A stretch of 37,700 nt of DNA from Gammaproteobacteria bacterium. Its GTDB lineage: Bacteria; Pseudomonadota; Gammaproteobacteria; Steroidobacterales; GCA-2729495. Within the stretch, counting starts at the first letter, position 1, and each line of letters starts with the position of its first letter. Shown here piece after piece: positions 31,264 to 37,700 of the stretch. The stretch is taken from contig JANQPY010000018.1 of assembly GCA_028285245.1 (NCBI GenBank), forward strand, positions 1 to 37,700, in the 5' to 3' direction. The notes below the pieces were generated by a model. That model was not told the DNA's origin, did not search any database, and saw only the letters and a program-made list of their open reading frames with translations. The position numbers and the translations under genes are program-made.

Positions 31264-32349
31264 TCAAAGGCTGGCAAACAGTTCGAGATGCTGGTCAATG
31301 GATCGCCGCAAATTAAAGTGCTTCGCAAGTCGCTGTTGCGCTGCCTGGCCCATCGCGAGGCGCTGATTCTTGTTCCTGGCGAGCTGGGAGATTGCTGCTG
31401 TCAGCTGTCTGACATTGCCCGCCTCGACAACCAGGCCTGAACGGCCAGGATCAACCAGTTCAGGGCTGCCACCACTGTCTGTGACGATGGCAGGAATAGC
31501 CACGCCCATCGATTCGAGAATTAACCGGGGCAAACCCTCGCGGCGGATGGTTGGCAGCACGGCGACGTCCGCGGCGGCAATGCAAGACAGCACATCGGCG
31601 CGGTAGCCAAATAAGTGGAATCGCTCAGGCTTGCCGGTCGCGGCAACCTGGTTGCGCAGTGCAGCCCCGTCCATGCCAGTACCCATCAGCAGCGCGTGTA
31701 CCGGCATGTCCTCAGGGAGCCCGGCGATGGCTTTGATCAGAATGGGGATGCCTTTTCGCGGGCGATTGTGAGCTGCTGTAATGACCAGGAACGCGTCGTC
31801 CGGCACGCCAAGCCTGGCCCGGTCGATGGGCGTCACATTCTGGTACCAGGCCGGGTCGTGACCCTTGTAGATCGTCAACGCCTGGTGCGGGTGCGATAGC
31901 TGCTTGCGCAAATGATCCCGCACGGCCCGGGCGACGCAGACAATTCGATCGACGCGGGGATTCAGGTGTTTCAGGTAGGCACTTGGATCGTACCGGTTGA
32001 TATTGCCGACCTGCCCGCGGTAAGTCACAACGCGCACCGGCAGGCCGATCGCCGCCGCCGCTCCGTTGCTTATCGCATGATTATTGAACAAATATAGTGC
32101 GTCGTGGCCACCACGCTTCAGAGTCGCTCTGATCTTGCGCACTGCTGCTGCTGACAGGTGCCGCTCGGGTTGATAGTCGTAAAGTGTGATGCCGGCGTCG
32201 CTCATCCGCGCGGCATAGTGGCTATGGGCGCGGGTCATGACCTCAATCTCCATGCCGCGTCGCTGCAGCCCAAGCAGCATCTCCGCCTCCGGCCGTACGA
32301 TGTGAGTCGGCGCCGCGTAGTCGCTAATCACAAGGCACTTTGTTGACAT
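31264..32349 (-). CDS. GT4 family glycosyltransferase
   Basis: This 361-residue GT-B enzyme begins CLVISDYAAPTHIVRPEAEMLLGL, has TYRGQVGNINRYDP and DRIVCVARAVRDHL in the first domain, then FLVITAAHNRPRKGIPILIKAI. The donor site carries REGLPRLILESMGVAIPAIVTDSGGSPELV, with E-x7-E in EGLPRLILE. Its substrate is unknown. It is transcribed alone on the minus strand, divergent from the M61 peptidase gene across a 142-base gap that holds no clear regulatory motif. Confidence 0.92.
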   Translation of the reverse strand: MSTKCLVISDYAAPTHIVRPEAEMLLGLQRRGMEIEVMTRAHSHYAARMSDAGITLYDYQPERHLSAAAVRKIRATLKRGGHDALYLFNNHAISNGAAAAIGLPVRVVTYRGQVGNINRYDPSAYLKHLNPRVDRIVCVARAVRDHLRKQLSHPHQALTIYKGHDPAWYQNVTPIDRARLGVPDDAFLVITAAHNRPRKGIPILIKAIAGLPEDMPVHALLMGTGMDGAALRNQVAATGKPERFHLFGYRADVLSCIAAADVAVLPTIRREGLPRLILESMGVAIPAIVTDSGGSPELVDPGRSGLVVEAGNVRQLTAAISQLARNKNQRLAMGQAAQQRLAKHFNLRRSIDQHLELFASL

Positions 32350-32491
32350 GGCCAGAATCTACCCTAAACCCTGCTCTGCATGCGCACAGAGGCATCGCGC
32401 CCTCGTCGAACGCGGCTGCTCGGCAGATACTGAATTAACCGCGACCAATCACCTGAGTTGCAACCATGTAGATCGCAACAGGCTCTAAACT

Positions 32492-34318
32492 ATGCCGCCT
32501 ATGAATGACGAAGCCCTCTCCGCAGACTTGATCTACAGCCTGGAGCTTACCGATCCCGCCCGGCACATGATTACTGTCGTTTGCCGGATCGAAAACCCCG
32601 ACCCGGCCGGACAGATCGTTTCGCTGCCAGCCTGGATTCCGGGCAGCTATCTGATGCGCGAGTTTGCCAAGCACATCACGGCCATTGCCGCCAGCGAACG
32701 CGGCGCTCCAGTCGGCTTGCACAAGCTCGACAAGAGTAGTTTTCAGATTGCTCCGTGCGATGGTCCGCTCGTAGTCAGGGCCAGCATTTACGCGCACGAC
32801 TTATCCGTGCGCGGCGCATTTGTTGACGGCGGTCACGCGTTTTTGAACCCAGCCTGCCTGTGCCTGCGCGTGCATGGCCAGGAAGATGAGCCTTGCCTCG
32901 TGCAGACCCAGCCGCCCGAGGGTGTTGATGGGTGGTCGGTCGCAACGGCGCTGGAGCGGCGCACCGGAGAGCCGGGTCAGTTCGGCGTGTTCGCTGCGCA
33001 AAACTATGACGCGCTGATTGATCGTCCGCTGCTGATGGGGCCGCTAACAACCGGTGAATTCACCGTGGCGGGGGTGCCGCATTCGATCAGTCTCTGTGGT
33101 GGTGAGCACGCGGACGTAGATCGGCTCGCTGCTGATCTGGCGCTGGTCTGTGCGTGGCAGGCGGACTTGTTCGGTCTGCCGTTGCCTATGTCTCGCTACG
33201 ACTTTCTCGTGATGGTTCAGGACAGCGGCTATGGCGGTTTGGAACATCGTGATTCATCGGCGCTGATCTGTGCGCGTCGCGACTTGCCGGTTCCCAGTCA
33301 ACAGGAAGTAACCAGCGGCTATCGAAAGTTCCTGGGTCTAGCCAGCCACGAGTATTTTCATCTTTGGAACATCAAGCGGATTCGCCCGGCGGGCCTCACT
33401 CCCTACCGGCTCGATCGCGAGAACTACACGCGCCAGCTGTGGTTGTTTGAGGGCATCACGTCCTACTACGACGATTTAGCGTTGTTGCGCAGCGGTCTCC
33501 TCGGCGTGCAAGGCTACCTGCGCCTGGTCGGCGAGAACTTAACGCGGGTGTACCGTAGCCGCGGCCGGCGCGCGCAGACGCTGGAAGATGCCAGCTTTGA
33601 TGCCTGGGTAAAGTTCTACCGGCCCGATGAAAACTCCGGCAACGCGACGGTCAGTTATTACGCAAAAGGTGCCATGGTTGCCTTGGCGCTGGACCTCGAG
33701 CTGCGCTTGCGCACGGACAATGACGTTTCACTCGATGATGTCATGCGCGCCCTGTGGCGGGACTACGGCGGAGTTGGCCGCGCGTTGCCGGCCGGCGCGT
33801 TTGAGCGCCTGACTGAAGAGTTGTGTGGCCAATCGATGGCTGAGTTCTTTGACCAAAACCTGCGCTCTACGGTGGATCCGCCCGTAGGCATTCTGCTGGC
33901 GCAGTTCGGTGTGCACCTGCAGCTGCGCGCTGCCGAGTCGGACGCCGACCGCGGTGGGCAGGCACCGCAGCGGGAGGGCCCGGCGAGGCCCTGGTTGGGG
34001 ATTTCTATGGCTCGCGATGGGGAGCAGCTTAAGATTCGACAGGTCGCGGCCGACGGCCCGGCCGCTGCGGCCGGCGTTTCGCCGGGGGACGAACTTATTG
34101 CGATTAACGGCTGGCGCGTAGACGCTGCAAACCCAGCGGCGCGTTTTGCGGAGCTCGCTGTGGGTGAGCCGGGGCGGCTCAGTCTGTTTCGCCGCGGCCG
34201 CCTGATCGAATTGGAGGTCGCACCATCGCGTTCACCGCGAGATACGGCCTGGCTGAGCCTGGATGCCGGAGCCGATGAAGCTTCGCTGAACCGCCGTGAG
34301 CTCTGGCTGGGCAGCTAG
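32492..34318 (+). CDS. M61 family glycyl aminopeptidase-like metallopeptidase with PDZ domain
   Basis: This 608-residue zinc peptidase of the M61 (glycyl aminopeptidase) family has an N-terminal beta domain (about 10-190) with PAWIPGSYLMREFAK. The conserved GGLEH is at 248-252. The zinc motif HEYFH is at 286-290 and the third ligand Glu320 lies in LFEGITSYYDD. The C-terminal PDZ domain (about 490-580) reads RPWLGIS and AAAAGVSPGDELIAING. I see no signal peptide, so a cytoplasmic location is likely. It probably trims peptides with N-terminal Gly or Ala. The ATG at 32492 is followed by a second ATG three codons on; either may serve. Confidence 0.92.
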   Translation: MPPMNDEALSADLIYSLELTDPARHMITVVCRIENPDPAGQIVSLPAWIPGSYLMREFAKHITAIAASERGAPVGLHKLDKSSFQIAPCDGPLVVRASIYAHDLSVRGAFVDGGHAFLNPACLCLRVHGQEDEPCLVQTQPPEGVDGWSVATALERRTGEPGQFGVFAAQNYDALIDRPLLMGPLTTGEFTVAGVPHSISLCGGEHADVDRLAADLALVCAWQADLFGLPLPMSRYDFLVMVQDSGYGGLEHRDSSALICARRDLPVPSQQEVTSGYRKFLGLASHEYFHLWNIKRIRPAGLTPYRLDRENYTRQLWLFEGITSYYDDLALLRSGLLGVQGYLRLVGENLTRVYRSRGRRAQTLEDASFDAWVKFYRPDENSGNATVSYYAKGAMVALALDLELRLRTDNDVSLDDVMRALWRDYGGVGRALPAGAFERLTEELCGQSMAEFFDQNLRSTVDPPVGILLAQFGVHLQLRAAESDADRGGQAPQREGPARPWLGISMARDGEQLKIRQVAADGPAAAAGVSPGDELIAINGWRVDAANPAARFAELAVGEPGRLSLFRRGRLIELEVAPSRSPRDTAWLSLDAGADEASLNRRELWLGS

Positions 34319-34388
34319 CCGCGCTGTTTTTACAACCTGCTCGTGGCGCGGGTAGTAACATCAAACGAGCTGACGCCACGGATCCGCC

Positions 34389-35051
34389 ATGCTTGAACTC
34401 GGCCTGAAAGTCTTGCTGAGCTATCTCCTGGGCTCCATCAATGGGAGCCTCGTGCTCGGCCGGTTAAAGGGCGTGGATATTCGCACCTCAGGGAGCGGTA
34501 ATGCGGGCGGCACGAACGCGCTGCGCACCCAGGGGGCACTGTTTGCGTTGCTGGTGATCATTATCGACGTGGGGAAAGGCTATCTTGCTGCGGCGCTAGT
34601 ACCCGGGCTTGCGCTGGCGCCCGGGGAAACGGCTGTTGCCGGCCCGATCGCTGCCCGGCTGGCCTTGATGTTGCCGCTGGCGTGCGCAGCCGCCGCCATC
34701 GTTGGGCATTGTTATCCCGTTTGGTTTGGTTTTGCGGGCGGCAAGGGTGCGGCCACGGCGGTCGGCGCGCTCGCCGGGATCGCGCCTGTGCTGGTGCTGG
34801 CCTTCGCGGCCGTTTGGCTGCTCACGCTGGTCGTGTCAGGCATGGTCGGTCTGGCAACCATCCTGGCTGCTGGCGCCCTGCCGTTATACGCCGGCATCCG
34901 CGACGGAGTTGGTAATCCTTACCTGCTTTTGTTTCTCGGTTGGCTGGCCATCTTCATTCTCTTCACGCATCGCTCCAACGTCCGTCGAATCATGGCCGGC
35001 GAGGAGAGTCGGTGGGCAAAAGCCATGCTGTTTCGGCGCCGTTCCGGTTAA
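34389..35051 (+). CDS. plsY: acyl-phosphate:glycerol-3-phosphate acyltransferase PlsY
   Basis: It transfers an acyl group from acyl-phosphate to glycerol-3-phosphate, the first step of phospholipid synthesis. It is a 220-residue integral membrane protein with several membrane spans. The signatures are clear: LLGSINGSLVLGRLKGVDIRTSGSGNAGGTN near the start and GHCYPVWFGFAGGKGAAT in the middle. The length is typical. The stop overlaps the birA start by one base (TAATG), linking the two. Upstream, between it and the M61 gene, there are 70 bases with a possible weak promoter (tttaca at 34330). Confidence 0.95.
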   Translation: MLELGLKVLLSYLLGSINGSLVLGRLKGVDIRTSGSGNAGGTNALRTQGALFALLVIIIDVGKGYLAAALVPGLALAPGETAVAGPIAARLALMLPLACAAAAIVGHCYPVWFGFAGGKGAATAVGALAGIAPVLVLAFAAVWLLTLVVSGMVGLATILAAGALPLYAGIRDGVGNPYLLLFLGWLAIFILFTHRSNVRRIMAGEESRWAKAMLFRRRSG

Positions 35052-36016
35052 TGGGTTTGCGCGCGCGACTGGTCCGCGAGCTGGCCGATGGAGAACGCCA
35101 CACGACCTCCGGCTTGGCGCGTGGGCTGTCCGCGCCTGCCGCACAGGTGGTTTGCGAGATTGCAGAGCTGCCGGCGCTGGGACTGCACGTCGAGACCCCG
35201 GCACAGAACAACTGGCAGCTCTCCCGGCCTTTGGACTTGCTGACCGCACAGACGATTCGCGCTGATCTGTCCAGCCAGGTTGCATCGCGGCTCGATGCGC
35301 TCACGGTGACCGCGGTAACCCAATCCACCAACGATGATCTGCGCACCCGCGCCGCCCCGGGCCCCGGCCGATTCGCGGTTGCTTTGGCTGAGTTTCAGAC
35401 TGCGGGCCGCGGTCGCCTGGGTCGCGAGTGGGTGTCTCCGTTTGCCAGCGGCATTTGCCTTTCCATCTCCACCGCGCTGAGCAGCCCGCTGGCACAGATT
35501 GGCACCCTCAGCCTGGCGTTGGGAGTTGCTGTTCATCGTGGCATCAGCGCGCTGGGAGTCAGCGGACTGAAGCTCAAATGGCCGAACGATCTGATGATTA
35601 ACGATGAAAAGCTCGGCGGGTTGCTGGTCGAGACAGACAGCAGCAACAAAGGAGCTGCGCGCGTGATTGTTGGACTCGGCGTGAACGTGGAACCGGTGCA
35701 GCCCGCAGCGGGGCTGCAGCCAGCCGCGCTGCGCGGACGCACTTCAGTGCCGCTCGGCCGCAGCGCCCTGGCTGCGCGTCTGATCAACAGTCTTGCGGAT
35801 GGTCTAATGAAGTACATGGCCGAGGGCTTCTCCGCATTCTCGGCAGACTGGCAGCAACACGATGCCCTGGATGGGCGGGAGCTAACCGTTCAGCTTGGCA
35901 ATGCACAGCTAGTTGGCGTGGCGCGTGGCATTAATCCTGCGGGTGAACTGCAGCTTGAGACTGCTGCTGGCATGCGTACGGTTGCCGCCGGCGAGGTTTC
36001 GTTGGGCGCGCTTTGA
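35051..36016 (+). CDS. birA: biotin--protein ligase / biotin operon repressor BirA
   Basis: It activates biotin to biotinyl-AMP and attaches it to acetyl-CoA carboxylase; with an N-terminal helix-turn-helix it can also repress biotin genes. From ATG 35051 it has 321 residues. A winged-helix domain occupies about 1-60. The catalytic motif GRGRLGREW is at 119-127, KWPNDL at 176-181 and KLGG at 187-190. The C-terminal domain is complete. An in-frame GTG at 35012 would overlap plsY and add a non-conserved leader. The start and stop overlap both neighbours by a few bases, so plsY, birA and coaX are co-translated. Confidence 0.95.
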   Translation: MGLRARLVRELADGERHTTSGLARGLSAPAAQVVCEIAELPALGLHVETPAQNNWQLSRPLDLLTAQTIRADLSSQVASRLDALTVTAVTQSTNDDLRTRAAPGPGRFAVALAEFQTAGRGRLGREWVSPFASGICLSISTALSSPLAQIGTLSLALGVAVHRGISALGVSGLKLKWPNDLMINDEKLGGLLVETDSSNKGAARVIVGLGVNVEPVQPAAGLQPAALRGRTSVPLGRSALAARLINSLADGLMKYMAEGFSAFSADWQQHDALDGRELTVQLGNAQLVGVARGINPAGELQLETAAGMRTVAAGEVSLGAL

Positions 36017-36762
36017 TGCTGCTGCTGGATATCGGCAATAGCCGGATCAAATGGGCCTGGGCTGACGGGGCTGAGCTGTCTGCACCTGGGCAGGCCGGGT
36101 GGCCTGGTGAGGATCTGCGCAGGGTATTCGATACGATTGCGGCGGCCGGACCGCCGCCGGCGCGGGTCCTCATTAGCAATGTGGCGGGCCCCGGGCTTGC
36201 CGGCGCGGCCAGCAGCCATACCGAAGACCTTTGGGGTGTGCAGCCAGAATTCGCGCAGCCAGAAGCCGCCGCCGGCAGCTTGGTTAACGGCTATGCCGAC
36301 CACCGGCAGATGGGCGTTGATCGATGGCTCGCCCTGCTTGCTGCGTGGCAGCAGCGTCAGGCAGCCGTGTGCGTGGTGGACGCAGGCACCGCGGTGACTG
36401 TTGACCTGATCGCGGCGGACGGCCGGCATCAGGGCGGTTTTATCTCACCCGGCATTGACATGATGACGGCCGCGCTACGCGAACGCAGTGGCGCCATTGC
36501 GGCCGCCAGCAGCGCGGAGCCGAGCGTGCCCGATGCCATAGAGCCTGGCTTCAGCACCGCCAGTGCCATTGAGCGTGGTGCGATGCTGGCAGCGGCGGGG
36601 ATGGCGGAGCGGGCGCGCCGCGTTTTCGGCAGAGCGTCAATCGATATCATTCTGACCGGTGGCAGCGCGGACAGATTGCGGCCATGGCTGGCGCGCGATG
36701 GCGTTGAGACCCGCCCGGCACTCGTCCTGGAGGGCCTGCTGCTGCAGGCATCGAGCCGCTGA
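36016..36762 (+). CDS. coaX: type III pantothenate kinase
   Basis: It phosphorylates pantothenate, the first step of coenzyme A synthesis. The protein has 248 residues from ATG 36016, which overlaps the birA stop (TGATG). The ASKHA-fold motifs are present: LLLDIGNSRIKWA (2-14) for phosphate 1, GVDRW (100-104), VVDAGTAVTVDLI (120-132) for phosphate 2, GGFISPG (140-146) and ILTGGSADRL near the end. CoaX stands here in the place of the unrelated coaA of E. coli, as in Pseudomonas. It overlaps the SPOR-like gene that follows by one base. Confidence 0.96.
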   Translation: MLLLDIGNSRIKWAWADGAELSAPGQAGWPGEDLRRVFDTIAAAGPPPARVLISNVAGPGLAGAASSHTEDLWGVQPEFAQPEAAAGSLVNGYADHRQMGVDRWLALLAAWQQRQAAVCVVDAGTAVTVDLIAADGRHQGGFISPGIDMMTAALRERSGAIAAASSAEPSVPDAIEPGFSTASAIERGAMLAAAGMAERARRVFGRASIDIILTGGSADRLRPWLARDGVETRPALVLEGLLLQASSR

Positions 36763-37436
36763 TGCGCCAGGTTTTCTTGCTGCTGCTGCTCGTCAATCTG
36801 CTGATTTGGGGTTGGCAGCGGTGGATTGTTGGCCCGCCGGCGGCAGACCCCTACGCACTGGCAGACGCTGAGATCCCAACGCTGGTCTTACTGGAGCCGC
36901 AACCCGGCGCTGCCGCATCGCCACCGCTTGCCAGCCCGGGGCCGGCTCAGCGATGCACAAGGCTCGGGCCGTTCGCCACCCGGGACCTGTCCGACGAGGC
37001 CGCACAGGCGCTGCGCCGCCGCGGCATGCAGGTGGCGGGGCTTGAGGAGGCATCGCAGGTTTGGATGGGGTACTGGGTGCAGGTCACCGGTATCCGGGGT
37101 ACTGCCGAAACGGCGCTTGCCGAGCTCGCCGCCGCGGGGCTGGAAGACGCTTATTTAGTAGGTGGCGGCGAGGAACAGCGCCTGTCGCTGGGCGTATTTC
37201 GCTCGCGTCAGGGCGCTCGCCGCATAGCCGATCAGGCCCGCGAGGCAGGCTTTGAGCCGCTGGTGGAAGACCGTTTCACCGAGGGCCGTGAGTTCTGGCT
37301 TGAGGTAGCCCACGATGAGGACAGCTCGCCCGAGCTCGGCCGCCTTGTCGCTGGCGGCCCCGACATTCTTCGGGTTGAGCCGGTGCCCTGCGCCTCGGCT
37401 GCCGATAGCCCAGGGCCTGCCGATTCCCTAGAATAG
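36762..37436 (+). CDS. SPOR-like membrane-anchored protein
   Basis: This 224-residue protein has an N-terminal membrane anchor (about 4-22). A Pro/Ala-rich linker (30-62) follows. A probable SPOR-type peptidoglycan-binding domain lies at about 105-180, with MGYWVQVTG and LSLGVFRSRQGARRIADQAREAGF typical of the fold. Pseudomonas has a SPOR protein in this same place after coaX. SPOR domains bind denuded glycan strands at the septum; the specific role here is unknown. It ends 22 bases before the tRNA-Thr gene. A -10-like TAGAAT lies across its last codons (37429-37434), followed by GC-rich sequence. Confidence 0.8.
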   Translation: MRQVFLLLLLVNLLIWGWQRWIVGPPAADPYALADAEIPTLVLLEPQPGAAASPPLASPGPAQRCTRLGPFATRDLSDEAAQALRRRGMQVAGLEEASQVWMGYWVQVTGIRGTAETALAELAAAGLEDAYLVGGGEEQRLSLGVFRSRQGARRIADQAREAGFEPLVEDRFTEGREFWLEVAHDEDSSPELGRLVAGGPDILRVEPVPCASAADSPGPADSLE

Positions 37437-37458
37437 CGCCGCCTTATTCAACTCCGGT

Positions 37459-37531
37459 GCCGGAATAGCTCAACTGGTAGAGCAACGGTTTTGTAAACCG
37501 TAGGTTGGGGGTTCAAGTCCCTCTTCCGGCA
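37459..37531 (+). tRNA. thrU: tRNA-Thr (anticodon TGT)
   Basis: The acceptor stem GCCGGAA (37459-37465) pairs with TTCCGGC (37524-37530), with A as discriminator. The anticodon loop TTTGTAA carries TGT, between ACGGT and ACCGT. The T arm has the GGTTCAAGTCC-type loop (gggttcaagtccc). The CCA end is not encoded: the next bases are gatc. In E. coli the tRNA-Thr(TGT) gene thrU also precedes tyrU after birA and coaA. Confidence 0.95.
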
Positions 37532-37569
37532 GATCCGGCAGGTGCGCTATCAACAGTCGTCCAGCCGTG

Positions 37570-37598
37570 TTGACAGCCCCCGGTCAGGGCTGGAAAAT
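37570..37598 (+). promoter_or_regulatory. sigma-70-like promoter before tRNA-Tyr
   Basis: A perfect -35 TTGACA at 37570-37575 is separated by 17 bases from a -10 GAAAAT (four of six) at 37593-37598. Start of transcription would fall near 37606, ten bases before the mature tRNA end. It may let tRNA-Tyr be made independently of tRNA-Thr. Confidence 0.4.
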
Positions 37599-37615
37599 TA
37601 ACGGCTTGCGTCCGC

Positions 37616-37700
37616 GGAGGGGTACTCAAGCGGTCAACGAGGGCAGACTGTAAATCTGCTGGCTATGCCTACGTAGGTTCGAATCCTACCCCCTCCACCA
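37616..37700 (+). tRNA. tyrU: tRNA-Tyr (anticodon GTA)
   Basis: This is an 85-base class II tRNA. The acceptor GGAGGGG (37616-37622) pairs with CCCCTCC (37690-37696), then A and an encoded CCA (37698-37700). The anticodon loop CTGTAAA holds GTA. A long variable arm (tggctatgcctacg) marks a class II tRNA. It ends exactly at the window edge; in relatives tRNA-Gly, tRNA-Thr and tuf follow. Confidence 0.96.

Noticed and set aside
37406-37434. TAGAAT as a -10 for tRNA-Thr
   Set aside because: The -10 is good (five of six) but the bases 17 upstream (tagccc) do not resemble a -35, so it was left as a remark only.
1-37700. CRISPR arrays, integrases, insertion sequences or phage genes
   Set aside because: No regularly spaced repeats, transposase or integrase motifs were seen; only the small palindromic elements near the 5S gene look mobile.

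Overview
The window is a piece of a gammaproteobacterial chromosome. It opens with the 3' end of a 23S rRNA gene and a complete 5S rRNA gene. It closes with plsY-birA-coaX-SPOR followed by tRNA-Thr(TGT) and tRNA-Tyr(GTA). The same frame is known from Pseudomonas (5S, birA, coaX, SPOR protein, tRNA genes, tuf) and Escherichia coli (rrnB, murB, birA, coaA, thrU, tyrU). What stands out is about 32 kb of extra genes between the 5S gene and plsY-birA. No murB is present. The exact lineage cannot be read from this window; an uncultured or marine gammaproteobacterium is a guess.

Layout. (1) 1-830: rRNA end, 5S terminator, then two degraded copies of the 5S 3' tail and terminator, interrupted by small palindromic elements with ATCC loops. 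(2) 877-3815: two exported proteins of unknown role on the minus strand, one ending in a VPLP-type sorting tail, then a GNAT acetyltransferase and a CPBP-like membrane protein on the plus strand. (3) 4138-15827: a compact MSHA-like type IV pilus operon: secretin lipoprotein, TPR protein, assembly ATPase with a c-di-GMP-type MshEN domain, inner-membrane platform, PilM/PilN-like fusion, PilO-like and PilP/MshK-like proteins, two large minor pilins and a separately spaced major pilin. Most genes overlap by a few bases. CRP/Vfr-like palindromes lie in front of the secretin and in front of the major pilin. (4) 15897-16244: a small DUF4870 membrane protein, convergent with the pilin. (5) 16389-32349: surface-glycan genes in several units on both strands: gmd-fcl (GDP-L-fucose) behind a JUMPstart/ops-like element; a glycosyltransferase-methyltransferase pair; a methyltransferase followed by fnlA/wbjB-like, fnlC/wbjD-like and a short reductase (a UDP-L-FucNAc-type route); seven more glycosyltransferases including one GT9 enzyme; and a DUF1289 gene. 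No flippase, polymerase or ABC exporter is seen, so the export system must be elsewhere. (6) 32492-37700: M61 peptidase, plsY, birA, coaX, SPOR-like protein and the two tRNA genes.

Together, regions 3 and 5 read as a surface-attachment and surface-glycan island next to an rRNA operon. The pilus would be made under CRP-like and possibly c-di-GMP control. The glycan genes would supply L-fucose and probably N-acetyl-L-fucosamine to several glycosyltransferases. All functions are inferred from sequence motifs and gene order; no database search was possible.
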